From NCBI RefSeq assembly GCF_003049685.1, contig NZ_PYSY02000003.1:613112-677111 (forward strand): a stretch of 64,000 nucleotides of DNA. The letters run 5' to 3'. Source of the stretch: Brucella pituitosa (GTDB lineage Bacteria; Pseudomonadota; Alphaproteobacteria; Rhizobiales; Rhizobiaceae). The translations under genes were made by a program, and so were the position numbers. The notes under the pieces are model-generated. The model did not search any database and was not told the origin of the DNA. It saw only the letters and a list, made by a program, of their open reading frames with translations. This document shows, one piece after another, positions 48,779-59,808 of the stretch. Numbering within the stretch: the stretch's first letter is position 1; the number at the start of each line of letters is the position of its first letter.

Positions 48779-50058
48779 ATGACTGCAGAAACCAAGTCAG
48801 TGCGTATCATACGGACAGTTATTGAAACACTTCGCCCGCAATTCAACGTCGAGCTTTGGGATGGTACGCGAATTGGAAACTTCGAAGGCGCCTCGCTCGT
48901 AATCAATGATCCGACGATCGTTCGACAACTTATACTCAAACCGAATTATGATTCATTGATCGATATCTGGGTATCTGGCCGCGTCGATATTAAAAATGGT
49001 ACAATTTTCGATCTGGCAAACGCAAAAATCGACGGCAAACTCAAGGAAAGACTTAAAGAACTGCCGAAATGGCAGTTATTGAAGGATCTTCCGGCACTTG
49101 TATTCGCGGGCAAGTCTGCAGCGCGGGCTGCGGTCGACGGCAAAGCCCCTTTCGTTAGCGGATCGAACAAAGAAGCAATCACGCATCATTACGATGTGTC
49201 GAACGAATTCTATAAGCTGTTTCTCGATGAGCGCATGGTCTATACATGCGGCTATTTCTGAACTGGGCAAATGACATTGATCAGGCGCAGAAAGACAAGC
49301 TTGAACTGATTTGCCGAAAGCTCCGGCTTCAACCGGGAGATCGTCTCCTTGATATTGGCTGTGGCTGGGGAGCATTGCTGATCTATGCTGCGCAGAACTT
49401 TGGCGTCACCGGCACGGGTGTTTCCCTGTCCGAAGCGCAGACAGCGCTTGCGCGCGAGCGGATCAGGGCGGCGGGCCTTGAAGATAAAATCACAATCCAC
49501 ATTAAATCTTATGCTGAGCTAGACGGCCAGTTTGACAAGATATCGTCGGTGGGAATGTTCGAGCACGTAGGCATCGAAAATTACGATGGTTATTTCACTG
49601 CAGTGAACCGGCTTTTGCGTCCCGGCGGTCTTTATATGCATCACGCGATCACCCGTCGCATGAAGAAAAGCAAGAAAGCCTTTAATCGTAAAAGTGCTGA
49701 ACATCTCGCGCTGGTGAAGTATATTTTCCCAGGCGGGGAATTGGATCATCTCGGCATGACCGTTGAAAATCTCGAAGGACACGGCTTTGAGGTTCATGAT
49801 GTGGAGAACCTGCGCGAACATTATGGCCGGACGTGCCGTTTATGGTGTGAGCGGCTCTATGCAAATTTCGACAAGGCAATCGAGGAAATTGGCTATCCAA
49901 AGGCACGCCTTTGGGTGCTTTATCTGGCGGGCTGTGCATTGGCGTTTGAACGAGGGACAGTTCAAATCAATCAGACTCTGGCCTCTAAACGCAGACGCGG
50001 GATTTCAGCAGTGCCGCAAACGCGCGCCGATATTTACACCGACTTCGGCAAGCACTGA
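48779..50058 (+). CDS. cfa: Cyclopropane-fatty-acyl-phospholipid synthase (frame broken)
   Basis: Reconstructed ~427 residues. The N-terminal lipid-binding half is open from the ATG at 48779 (GAGAGG upstream) to VYTCGYF, where one base is missing near 49257. Then WANDIDQAQKDKLELICRKLRL continues. The SAM-binding motif DRLLDIGCGWGALLIYAA, GVSLSEAQ, SVGMFEHVG and the active-site HHAITRR segment are present. It methylates cis double bonds of membrane phospholipids to cyclopropane rings at the inner membrane, usually in stationary phase or acid stress. Confidence 0.92.
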
Positions 50059-50106
50059 AAACAAAAAAATGCCTCTTTGAACGATCCTATCTAGGGGCAA
50101 GAAATT

Positions 50107-50179
50107 AGCGCGCCGATCCAATTGAAAAAAGATCGGCGCGCTACTCATTTGCCTGAGCGCATCCTGGTTCTAAAACCGT
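50107..50179. repeat. Intergenic repeat, degenerate copy 5
   Basis: A perfect 12-bp inverted repeat AGCGCGCCGATC (50107-50118) / GATCGGCGCGCT (50131-50142), then a decayed half of the repeat (GAGCGCATCC...AAAACCGTTT, from about 50156). It lies between the convergent cfa and aldo-keto reductase genes and may also serve as terminator. Confidence 0.65.
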
Positions 50180-51205
50180 TTAGTTCTGCTGCATCACATT
50201 GCGCCAGAGGTCGACGCTACCTTCGCCTGCATGGGTATCGATTTCCTTGAGCTCTTCCTTGCTGAAACTCAGGTTCTTGAGCGCATCAAGGGAATCATCA
50301 AGCTGCTCGACTGTGCGGGCACCGACGAGCGCAGACGTCACACGAGGATCACGCAAGACCCAGGCAATCGCCATCTGAGCCAATGACTGACCACGCTTCT
50401 TTGCAATCGCATCAAGCGCGCGAACGCGCGCAAGGTTATCGTCACTGAGCAATCGCTCGTTGAAAGATCCGCCTCGGGCAACACGTGCGTCTTTTGGTAC
50501 ACCGCCAAGATATTTCGAGGTCAGAAGCCCCTGCGCCAGTGGTGAGAACGCAATACAACCCGTGCCTAACGCATCCAGCGTTCCAAGAAGTTCTTCCTCA
50601 ATCCAGCGATTGAGCATCGAATAGGATGGCTGATGGATCAATAGCGGGATGCCTTCAGCCCGCAAGAGAGCTTCAGTTTCCCGAGTGCGTTCCGGATTGT
50701 AAGAAGAAACACCAATATAAAGCGCTTTGCCCTGACGAACCATCTGGACAAGAGCGCCAACGGTTTCTTCAAGTGGCACGTCGTTGGTTGGGCGATGCGA
50801 ATAGAAAATATCAACGTAATCGAGCCCCATGCGCTGAAGGCTCTGATCAAGGGAAGCCAGCACATGCTTGCGAGAACCACCCCGACCATAAGGCCCGGAC
50901 CACATATCCCAACCGGCTTTCGTAGAAATTACCAGTTCGTCGCGGTGATCGCGGAAATCTTTCTTCAGAACGTTGCCGAAGTTCTCTTCTGCCGATCCAT
51001 ATGGAGGGCCATAATTGTTGGCGAGGTCAAAATGCGTAACACCGCGATCAAAAGCCCGGCGAATGATGGCGCGACCTGTTTCAAATACATCAGCACCTCC
51101 AAAATTCTGCCACAGACCAAGTGAGATCGGCGGCAACCTCAGACCCGAACGGCCAGTGCGGCGATAGTCGACACCTTCATATCGGTCTGCATTGGGAATA
51201 TACAT
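50180..51205 (-). CDS. Aldo-keto reductase, YghZ/L-glyceraldehyde 3-phosphate reductase type
   Basis: 341 residues, intact, from the ATG at 51205. Catalytic tetrad: Asp/Tyr in THFDLANNYGPPYGSAE, Lys in ELVISTKAGWDMWSGPYG, His in DYVDIFYSHRPTND. The YghZ subgroup features LNRWIEEELLGTLDALGTG and AFSPLAQGLLTSKYL are present. NADPH-dependent reductase of aldehydes; YghZ acts on L-glyceraldehyde 3-phosphate and methylglyoxal. Substrate assignment by subgroup. Confidence 0.88.
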   Translation of the reverse strand: MYIPNADRYEGVDYRRTGRSGLRLPPISLGLWQNFGGADVFETGRAIIRRAFDRGVTHFDLANNYGPPYGSAEENFGNVLKKDFRDHRDELVISTKAGWDMWSGPYGRGGSRKHVLASLDQSLQRMGLDYVDIFYSHRPTNDVPLEETVGALVQMVRQGKALYIGVSSYNPERTRETEALLRAEGIPLLIHQPSYSMLNRWIEEELLGTLDALGTGCIAFSPLAQGLLTSKYLGGVPKDARVARGGSFNERLLSDDNLARVRALDAIAKKRGQSLAQMAIAWVLRDPRVTSALVGARTVEQLDDSLDALKNLSFSKEELKEIDTHAGEGSVDLWRNVMQQN

Positions 51206-51315
51206 GTCGTCTCCATACGAATTCATATGCGCTTACCCCATCTTCCATCAACATAAGTACGGGGCGCTGATGGTTGAATCAATCATGGTCAGTTCAATGG
51301 ATCATTTAGTTTATC

Positions 51316-52223
51316 TCAACGATCAATCGGACGTAATTCCCGGATTGTTTTGATCAGCATCTGAAGACCATAAGGCAACTGGCGGCGGCTGGAATAATAG
51401 AAGGCCAGTGGAGGACCAAGAGGCCCATTCGGGCAGAATTATTTGTAGCTGTCCCGTTTTCACATATGGTTCAGCCAGTTTTTCCAGACAATACGCAATG
51501 CCGGTCCCGGACAGAGCAGCAGCCATAGAGACATCTGTTGAACCGGAAATCAGCGAGCCAGGAACATCAATCTGTAAACTCTCGTCCCCGCGATCGAACT
51601 CCCAATGGAAAATCTGACCTCGCCCCCGTTCTTATCCTGATGCAGTTGTGGTTCATCAGGTCAGCCGGATGTTTGGGATGTCCAGCGCGCGTCAGATAGG
51701 CTGGGGAGGCCACCGCAACCCAATTCAACGGTTCACTGATCGCAACCGCGATCATATCCTCGGGGATAGAGCCAGCATATCTGAGCCCGGCATCAAAACC
51801 CTCTGCCGTAACATCAAGAAAGTTGTCATCAGCAGCAATTTCCAGCTCAATATTTGGATAACGTTCGCGGAAAACGGGCAAGACAGATTGAAGCAACAGC
51901 GGAACAGCGTCCTTGAGCACGTTAATGCGCACGCTTCCTGCGATACCGCTGAATTGTCCCTGCAATTCTTCAATACCGCCGTTGATGATATCAAGACCGG
52001 CAGCAACTTTATCTGCCAATACCGCGCCTGCCGCAGTTGGAGCAACACTCCGGCTGGTTCGATTAAGCAATCTAACTCCAAGACGTGCTTCAAGCGCCTT
52101 CATTCGATGGCTAAGTGCAGACACGGATAAATCCAGTTGATCAGCAGCTTTTCGGAAACTCCGGTATCTCACAATCAGCAAAAACACAGAGAGATCGGAA
52201 AGATCGTTCCTATTTGTGACCAT
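51316..52223 (-). CDS. LysR-family transcriptional regulator (two frame breaks)
   Basis: Reconstructed ~302 residues from the ATG at 52223. Helix-turn-helix in RYRSFRKAADQLDLSVSALSHRMKALEARLGVRLLNRTSRSV; effector domain GSVRINVLKDAVPLLLQSVLPVF, FDAGLRYAGSIPEDMIAVAI. One-base shifts near 51600 (restoring HWEFDRGDESLQIDVPGS) and 51410 (restoring GPPLAFYYSSRRQLP) lead to the stop at 51316. It resembles the CrgA/AaeR-like group. Divergent from lhgO with 271 bases between; it may control lhgO. Confidence 0.82.
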
Positions 52224-52494
52224 CTGGAAGCACCGCACCTTTCTCTCTTCGGTTGAAGCATTAGACTGGTTTTCTGAAAAAGTCGCATGCTAGGCCCAAA
52301 ATTCTTCAATGCAGCGTCGGGCACGCGCGTTGGCTTGCCGTCAAATAAGTATTTTAAGACAGTGGAACCGATCACGCCTTTATACCAACGAGGTAATTGG
52401 CATATCGGAGTAAAGCGGAAGTTCAGTTGACGCTTTGGAATGGTTGTGTGACTAATCACGTGGGTTTCATGCGGCAATAATATCGAGCTTGAAC

Positions 52495-53664
52495 ATGTTC
52501 GAATACTGTATTGTTGGAGGAAATTGTTGGCCTGGCAACCGCACTGGCAATCACCAGGAGCGAACCAGACGCACGCATTCTCCTCCTCGAAAAAGAGCTC
52601 TCGCTTGCTTCTCACCAAACCGGGCACAATAGCGGCGTCATCCACGCGGGCATCTATTATCAGCCCGGTAGCCTGAAGGCTGAACTATGTCGGGCCGGGG
52701 AACGAGCAACAAAGCAATTTTGCGACACACACGATATCCCGTATCGAACACCGGGTAAGCTGGTCGTGGCAACAAATGATATCGAGTTGCAACGCCTCAA
52801 TGGGCTTGAGGCAAATGCCGCAGCCAACAAAATAAACTGTCGGATGATCAATCAGTCGGAACTCATCGAAATGGAGCCCGCCGTCACCGGTCTGAAAGCT
52901 CTTTTGGTTGAACAAAGTGGCATTGTTGACTATCGGGCTGTTTCCAGTGCAATGGGCGAACTGATTAAAGCGCGCGGCGCAACAATCATTTGGGCACCGA
53001 TGTCAGTTTTGTAGAAGAACGCAGCGATTGCATACGTGTTCATACCAACAAAGGTGTCTGGGAAAGCCGATACATCGTTGCCTGTGCCGGACTTCAGTCC
53101 GATCGCCTCGCGCAACGCTCTGGTTTGGAAATCGACTTTCAAATCGTACCGTTTCGGGGCGAATATTATGCACTCAAACCGGAGCTGAATAATTTAGTCG
53201 AACGAATGATTTATCCGGTGCCTGATCCGTCAATGCCGTTTCTTGAATCCATCTCACTCCAATGATGGATGGGAGCCTGACCGTAGGACCAAACGCCGTC
53301 CTCGGACTTTCGCGGGAAGGCTATGCAAAATTTTCTGCCAGTTTAAATGACATCATGACTTACACGCGCTTCCCCGGATTTTGGAAAGTCATCTCGCAAA
53401 ATCTGCGGTCCGGCATTGAGGAAGTAAAGGATAGCGTCTTTAAATCAAGCTATCTCGATAAATGTCGAAAATATTGCCCCACACTTCAAGCAAACGACTT
53501 GCTTCCTTACAGAGCTGGCATAAGAGCGCAAGCGGTTTCCAATTCAGGCCACCTCATTCACGACTTCAAATTTTTGCAGACAAAACGGAGCTTGCATGTG
53601 TGCAATGCGCCTTCGCCAGCCGCCATCAGCCATCCCCATTGGAGAACTGATTTTAAGCGACTAA
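52495..53664 (+). CDS. lhgO: L-2-hydroxyglutarate oxidase family FAD enzyme (several frame breaks)
   Basis: Reconstructed ~392 residues. The FAD motif (CIVGG..IVGLATALAI) is split by a small deletion near 52515. Then LLLEKELSLASHQTGHNSGVIHAGIYYQPGSLKAELCRAG, a classic LhgO segment, LVEQSGIVDYRAVSSAMGE, IVPFRGEYYALKPE, and DGSLTVGPNAVLGLSREGY. Further shifts near 53005, 53255 and 53625; the natural stop is TAA 53662-53664 after IPIGELILSD. It oxidises L-2-hydroxyglutarate to 2-oxoglutarate and passes electrons to the respiratory chain. Confidence 0.82.
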
Positions 53665-53746
53665 AGACTGCCTAGCCCGTCACGATCATTCGTGTTTCAT
53701 CAAAGCCCGACCACATGGCAAAGCTCTTGCTCAATCTCAGTGATCT

Positions 53747-54400
53747 TAAAAGATTTTGATCTTTGGCGCGTAAAATGCTTCCGCATATGCTTCAGCGGCG
53801 CGGCATTCCATCCCACGCAAACGCGCAATTCCACGAAAAGTTTCCTGATCAAACCAGTCTTTGGATCGTTGAGTGCCGAAGTTTTTTATCAGCAGTTCAA
53901 TCTTCTTTTCAGTACCACTGCTGACAATGCAACATAAGCATTTGGTCGCCCCAGATCACCGTCCCATTTGGGAATTTCATACTCCAGAATTAATTGGTCA
54001 CGAAAAACATTCCATGTGAGTTCCCGAACCATACGGTGATCCTGATGGGCATCCCCCTGGCTATGCGTAAAAACAAGATCCGGCTGGTTTGTGTTGCGCA
54101 GCCCTATCAACCACTCTTTGATGGCCCTGCTCTGAGCAGGAAAATAACTGTCCTCAAAATCCTTTAAGTGAATTCTGCTTCTTTGCACTCCAACAAGAAA
54201 ATCACGCGCCGAAGCTTCCGCTTCTGCGCGCCGATCCCTCCTCCCGACAAAACGCACCAATCTACCTCCAGAGGGACTCCCATCCCGATCAGACTTAGAA
54301 GCGTTCCTCCGCATCCAATTTCGATATCGTCTGAATGCGCGCCCAGACAGAGCAGTCTGAGCGGCCTGCCAAGTTGCGTCAGGGAACTCAGATCAATCAT
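53747..54400 (-). CDS. PIG-L family deacetylase (frame breaks)
   Basis: Reconstructed ~218 residues. Zinc-site motifs: LCLGAHSDDIEIGCGGTLL near the start and THSQGDAHQDHRMVRELTWN. Between them a shift near 54225, and another near 53900, join the parts; the tail ECRAAEAYAEAFYAPKIKIF ends at 53747. PIG-L/LmbE enzymes remove N-acetyl groups from sugars. The start overlaps the rfbF stop by 8 bases, so it acts in the same polysaccharide or sugar-nucleotide pathway. Confidence 0.82.
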
Positions 54401-55201
54401 AGTGCAATCGCGATGTTGGCTGCACTAATTTCTGTCTTGTGCTTTTCCAGGGCATATCCCCTTCTCGACCATATCCTCGAGTCTGCCAATCTCGTAGCGT
54501 GTCCATCGAACGCCAGAAACCCTCATATTTATAGGCCATAAGCTGATTATCGGCGATCAGGCGGCTGAACGGTTCCAACACAAGCTCCTCACCCTCGCGC
54601 ATGTAATCGAATATCTCTTTGCGGAAAAGGAAATAACCGCCATTTATCCAGATATCAGAGGTGTTGGAGGTTCTGAAAGCGCGGACATCGCCACCTTCTG
54701 CAATGTCGGCAAGATGGTATGTCAACGGCGGACGGACAGCCAGAAAACATGCCAGTTTACCGCTCTTGTGAAAACGATCGGTCATATCGTCGAGGTCGAC
54801 ATCACTGAGACCGTCGCTGTAGTTTGCGAGGAACATATCCTCACCTTCGACATGTGAACGTGCACTCCACAATCTTTCACCGATGTTGCGCCAGATACCC
54901 GTGTCGAGCAAAGTCACGCTCCAGTCGCGATCGACCTCTTCAAGCAAGCGAACATTGCGTCCACCATCGGAAACTACACAATCCGCAAATGTTTGCGGCC
55001 GTATGTTAAGGAAAAAGTCTTTGACCACATTTGCCTTGTATCCGAGGCACAAAACGAAGTCGTTATGGCCGTAATCAGAATAATACTCCATGACATGATG
55101 GAGGATCGGCTGGTGACCAAGCGGGATCATCGGCTTGGAACATTCTCTGAATATTCCCTTATTCGAGTGCCAAGGCCACCGCAGAAAAGAACGACCTTCA
55201 T
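54393..55201 (-). CDS. rfbF: Glucose-1-phosphate cytidylyltransferase (frame broken near start)
   Basis: Reconstructed ~270 residues from the ATG at 55201 (KVVLFCGGLGTRIREYSENVP), where a missing base at about 55135 shifts into KPMIPLGHQPILHHVMEYYSDYGHNDFVLCLGYK. Later motifs: ENMFLANYSDGLSDVDL-type metal site, VNVSDIWINGGYFLF-type segment (here TSDIWINGGYFLFRKEIFDYM), EGFWRSMDTLRDWQ. It makes CDP-glucose from CTP and glucose-1-phosphate, the entry to CDP-deoxysugars. No CDP-glucose 4,6-dehydratase is in the window. Confidence 0.87.
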
Positions 55202-55204
55202 AAT

Positions 55205-56464
55205 CTAGCGCTCCTCTGTGAGTAATGCTGGATCGATCAGTGTGACATGCGGGATAGGTATGATGAACTTTCCACCCCATTCGACCACATGCTGCATCTG
55301 ACGAATAATCTCATCCTTGAAGTTCCAGGGCAGGATCAGAATATAATCAGGCTTATAGCTATCAATCATCGAGGTATCATAAATCGGAATATGCATACCG
55401 GAGTGAAACGACCGTGTTTGTACAGGTTGCGATCAACTGTGAAATCCAGAAAATCAGTTCCTATTCCACAGTAGTTAAGGAGCGTATTGCCCTTCCAGGC
55501 GCGCCGTAACCACAGATACGTTTACCCGCATTTTTTGCAGCGATCAGAAACGACAGCAGATCCCGTTTTGTACGACGTGTTTTTTCCGAGAATTGTTCAT
55601 ATGTGGAAATTTCATTGAGACCGAATGTCTGTTCGCGTTTCAAAAGCGCTGCAACGCGTGGCCCGGCCTTTCGTTTGCTGGCATTGTGCGCGAGATAAAC
55701 ACGGAGCGAACCGCCATGCGTCGACACCTCTTCAACGTCAATCACCTTGAGATGATGACGGTGAGCCATATAGCGGATCGTCAGAAGTGAAAAATATGAG
55801 AAGTGTTCGTGATAAATTGTATCGAACTGGTTTTGCTCGATCAGATTGGCGAGATGTGGAAACTCAAGAGTAATAACACCTTCAGGTTTTAGCAGAAGCT
55901 GCATACCCCGAACAAAATCATTGAGGTCCGGCACCTGTGCCAAAACATTATTTCCGATGATCAGATCAGCCTTTCCGCCTTCCCCAACCATTTGCGCGGC
56001 AAGGGTCGAGCCAAAGAAGTCGATACGGGTGGGCACGCCTTTGGAAATCGCTGTTTTGGCTACATTGGCAGCGGGTTCAATTCAGAATTGGAATACCCTT
56101 GGGTAGGAAATGCTGAAGCAAATAGCCGTCGTTACTTGCAATCTCAACAACGAAGCTATTTCCGTTGAGACAACTTTTCAGTAATTTCATCACAATAGAT
56201 CCGAGCGTGATTGACCCAGCTTGTAGCATAGGAAGAAAAATAAGCATATTCGGTGAAAATATCGGCAGGGCTGAAATATTCTTTTAGCTGAACCAAATAA
56301 CAATGGTCGCACACAAAAGCATATAGCGGATAATACGGTTCCATGTGATCAAGTTGTTCCACAGTGAGAAACTCTCACACGGCGGAGACATGCCCAGATC
56401 TACAAATGTGTGTTTGAAGTGTCCCGCACAAGCGGCAACCTGCCTGCTCGAGCCATGCCTGCAC
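55205..56464 (-). CDS. Deoxysugar C-methyltransferase, NovU/TylCIII type (several frame breaks)
   Basis: Reconstructed ~419 residues from GTG 56464. Three modules: N-terminal zinc-binding domain (CRLCG, then YAFVCDHCYLVQLKEYF), SAM-binding methyltransferase (FVVEIASNDGYLLQHFL, GNNVLAQVPDLNDFVRGM, TLEFPHLANLIEQNQFDTIYHEHFSYFS), and the C-terminal domain (KRICGYGAPG, then ILILPWNFKDEIIRQM). Shifts near 56440, 56380, 56150, 56085, 55500 and 55430. These enzymes methylate C3 of NDP-4-keto-6-deoxysugars to make branched sugars. It starts the rfbF-PIG-L transcript and ends 3 bases before rfbF. Confidence 0.82.
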
Positions 56465-56821
56465 TCCGTGATATGCCCGGCGTTTGGATGGTCATAGATA
56501 TACCTCGCCCTGCTCGGTCCCTTACGGGTATGTGGGTTTGAATTCCGTTCAATGCCGGACGATCAAAATTACTAAGTTTGCCCGGTTTTTCCGAGACTGT
56601 AATGAGGAGCGAGCCATACATACGATTGGCCGCCCCCACCATCCGTCGATTGATCCCCGACAATCCCCCTAACCTCGCCCAATGTCGATGAAGGGGTACA
56701 TGGCTACGCCTTTTAGGTAGCTGGACCTTGATCTTAGGGCCGGTCCGCTGCCCCAAAAACAATACTATTCCCAAAGCACGGAACTGTCAGAATGACCATA
56801 TGCAGTGATCTGAGGCGAACA
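56465..56821. promoter_or_regulatory. Divergent promoter region of polysaccharide genes
   Basis: About 355 bases between the C-methyltransferase (minus) and rfbC-like gene (plus). No conserved protein can be read in any frame. It presumably contains both promoters; I see no strong palindrome or named operator. Confidence 0.35.
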
Positions 56822-57339
56822 ATGCGATTTACCCGCTTAATATAGACGGTGCATGGTCCGTTGAACCAGAGAAGCTCGAAGATGAGCGGGGTTGGTTCGC
56901 GCGCGTCTATTGTGAGAACGCATTTGCCGAACGGGAAATGGAAACGGATTTCCCACAACACAGCCTCTCTTTTTCTCGGGAAAAAGGAACTTTACGCGGG
57001 CTGCATTATCAAAATGAACCACACTCCGAGACCAAGCTTGTGACATGTTTAAAGGCGTAATCTGGGATGTTCTTGTCGATCTGCGACCGAATTCGCCTAC
57101 CTCGACGCTGGACTGGATTGGAGTTATCGTCGGAAAATGGCGTACAGCTCTACATTCCTAAAGGCTGTGCACATGGCTTTCAAACGCTCACGGACGATGT
57201 GTTGCTTCGCTATATGATATCTCGTCCCTACGCACCTGATTTCGCAACAGGATTACGACATGATGACCCTGCCCTCGAGTTCCATGGCCCGACACGCCAA
57301 GTGTCATGTCGGAAAAAGACAGAAACTGGCCTCCTCTAA
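56822..57339 (+). CDS. rfbC: dTDP-4-dehydrorhamnose 3,5-epimerase-like protein (several frame breaks)
   Basis: Reconstructed ~172 residues. From the ATG at 56822 one base is missing near 56834, giving LNIDGAWSVEPEKLEDERGWFARVYCENAF. The catalytic-His segment KGTLRGLHYQ, LVTCLKGVIWDVLVDLRP (one base missing near 57053), QLYIPKGCAHGFQTLTDDVLLRY and the typical end SEKDRNWPPL follow. The exact stop is uncertain (57339 as given). It is the only gene of the cluster on the plus strand and converges on the aminopeptidase-like gene. It epimerises or otherwise remodels a 4-keto sugar nucleotide. Confidence 0.78.
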
Positions 57340-57369
57340 CCGCTGAATTTTGGTTCAGACACTCTGAAC

Positions 57370-58690
57370 TTAAAGTGCCGTCAATAGACCGGCATCACGA
57401 AGCCGTTCTGCGGCATCTGCTAATTGTGCGAATGGCAACCCGGCACGCTCAGCCATATCGAGGAGCGAATGATCGCCGTCGGCCAGATTGAGCACCCATA
57501 ACATAGTCATCGCATTCTTAGCCGCATTTCGATCCCCTCCAGTATTACCGTAAAGGCCTCGACGGCCAAGTTGCGGCTCCCCCTTTGGCGACAAATTAAT
57601 CGGCGTCCAGTTACGCTCTGCAATCTCAATCGCTTGAATGATAAGATTATAAGACTGCTCCAGATATTCGGGTTTGATGAAATCAAGATTGTCAGCAGAA
57701 GTATGATATTCAGGAAACTCCCCATAAAGACTGCGCTGAAACAAACCAACCGGCAGATTGAAGCCCGGAGAACAAAACTGACGCTCGTCATATCCGTAGG
57801 GCCAAAAATCATGCAGTTTCGCCTCAGGAAGTCCGGACCCTTCCAGAACTTGCGTCATAATGCGATCGATTTCCGAATTGCCACGGCGGCTACGCTTATA
57901 ATTGGGGCCACCACCGTCGCCAACACACGACAATACGATGCCATGCTTCACAAGGCCCAGATTCTCTTCGTTCTGTTTAAGCCAGGCGAGAGCCCCGAAA
58001 GTCGCAGGACCGAACAAAGCCGGTATGTGAAACGTGTCTTTCGCGACTTCAATGCTTCACCCAAGCGGGTAAGCAGCGCTATTCCTGAGCAGTTATCGTT
58101 GGCAAGGGAAGGGTGACAAAGATGAGTTGAAAGCAAGAAGGTTTCTTCTGTTTCACCCTGATGGATGAATTCACCAAAATTGAGAGAACCGTCGCGCCGT
58201 TCTGCATCAATCACCACCTCATAGGTCAGCTCCTTCATCTGCATAAGCGCATTATGCGTCATGCAGAAACCCCAGGCTTCCGTATGATAACAGGTGCGGT
58301 AGGGAATTAAATCGGGCTGATCAGGCGGTGTGTGTGTTCTTTTAGTTCGTTGAGCGTAAGTTTCTTGCGCACCGGCGTACTGAAATTGACGACGTGCAGA
58401 TTGTGCTCTGCAAAGTCTACAACGCGCCGACCGGCAGAATCCATAATGTAGGCGCCCCGGATCAGCCACTCCTGCGGTGCCTGCCAATCGAAAAGTTGCG
58501 TACCCGTCTGGATTCTATGAATTTTCAACGGCAAATGCTCACCGACGATGGCGAGCGTTTCGCGCACGCCATCACCAGTGAGACTACGGCAAATTGGGAA
58601 GAGCCGCGAAGCGAGCTCGTAAATGCTCATTCCAGAGGAAGAATGCATTGCAGAATCTTCAATCTGCGGGCTGCCCAACCTGTTGTCCAT
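57370..58690 (-). CDS. Aminopeptidase-like polysaccharide-cluster protein (DUF2172/DUF4910; frame broken)
   Basis: Reconstructed ~440 residues. N-terminal part SIYELASRLFPICRSLTGDGVRETLAIV, then DUF4910/DUF2172 peptidase-like core with metal ligands in LLSTHLCHPSLANDNCSG and PEYHTSADNLDF, RSRRGNSEIDRIM, and a C-terminal winged helix (LADGDHSLLDMAERAGLPF). Shifts lie near 58325 and 58000. The ATG at 58690 overlaps the epimerase stop by one base. Such proteins recur in surface-polysaccharide clusters; the real substrate is unknown. Confidence 0.8.
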
Positions 58691-59749
58691 TATGCAGTTG
58701 CCAGAAGCGGTTGTGGCTGCTCATCTAGCCGACGCAGATTGGCATCCAGCACACCTTGGGCAATTAGCTTGCGAATATGGGCAATACGCTGAAACCGCGG
58801 CCCCTCGAATTCCTCCAGTGTCAATGAAGACCGACTATACGCAGCCAGAAGCTCCTGTGCCCCTGCGACCGCATCCCATTGCGGCTTGGCCTCCGGCAAA
58901 ACGCGCGCCAGTTTTTCAAAACTAACCCGATAAGAACGCGTGTCGGGGCCTGCATCATCTGCATACTCGATCCGGCAATCAGGAACATTGTCTGCAACAA
59001 TGCTGGCAATATCGCGGATGCGGTAATTATGCTCGGTCGAACCCACGTTGAAAGATTCATTGAAGACCTTGTCACGCGGTGCTTCCATTGCTGCATTAAA
59101 CGCGCGAGATATCGCGAATATGAACAATCGGTCGCCAAGGTGTACCGTCGGATTTAAGGTAGATAAGCCCCTTGGTAACTGCCCAGGCAACCAGATTGTT
59201 CAGCACAATGTCGAAACGCAGGAATGGCGAAACGCCGTAGGCAGTCGCCGGTCGCAGATATACCGGGCAAAAGCTGGAATCTGCCAATGCTCGTATCTCT
59301 TGCTCGGCCCTGACTTTGGAGCGTCCGTAAGCAGTGACGGGTTTAAGCTCTCCGGTTTCATCAATTAAATCCGCGTCACTGATGCCGTAATTGCTGCACG
59401 ATGATGCAAATAAGAATCTGGCAACACCGGCTGATTTTGCCGCTTTCGCCATAGCCACACTGGCATGATGGTTGATCTCATAGGTAAGCTCTTCATTCAG
59501 ATTGCCAAGCGGATCATTGGACAGTGCCGCCAGATGAATAACAGCGTCGAAACCCTCCAGATCGCGTGGAGACACATCGCGCATCATCTTACGGATCGTC
59601 GGCACATTCATAACCGTGCCACCTTCTTCGAAAAGACAATGCTGATATAGGCCGACATCATAGCCTGAAACATCATGTCCCGAATTGATCAGTGTCGGCA
59701 CCATCACTGATCCGATATAGCCCTGATGCCCTGTAACAAGTACCTTCAT
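58690..59749 (-). CDS. NAD-dependent sugar epimerase/dehydratase (frame broken)
   Basis: Reconstructed ~353 residues. Extended SDR: KVLVTGHQGYIGSVMVPTLI, AVIHLAALSNDPLGNLNEELTYEIN, Ser-containing FLFASSCSNYG and Y-x-x-x-K in TAYGRSKVRAEQEI, PWRPIVHIRDISRAF. One base is missing near 59110. It acts on a nucleotide sugar, consistent with rfbF and the C-methyltransferase nearby. It starts 59 bases after the glycosidase stop and is coupled to the downstream aminopeptidase-like gene. Confidence 0.87.
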
Positions 59750-59808
59750 GTCCGGTTCCTCAGCTGAACGATGGATTCAAGGTAACGGGCCTCATCGGAA
59801 GCGACGAG

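Noticed and set aside
52240..52440. Minus-strand frame upstream of the LysR gene with a plausible amino-acid mix (FDGKPTRVPDAAL)
   Set aside because: It runs across the well-defined LysR start in another frame, has no start signal and no recognised family.
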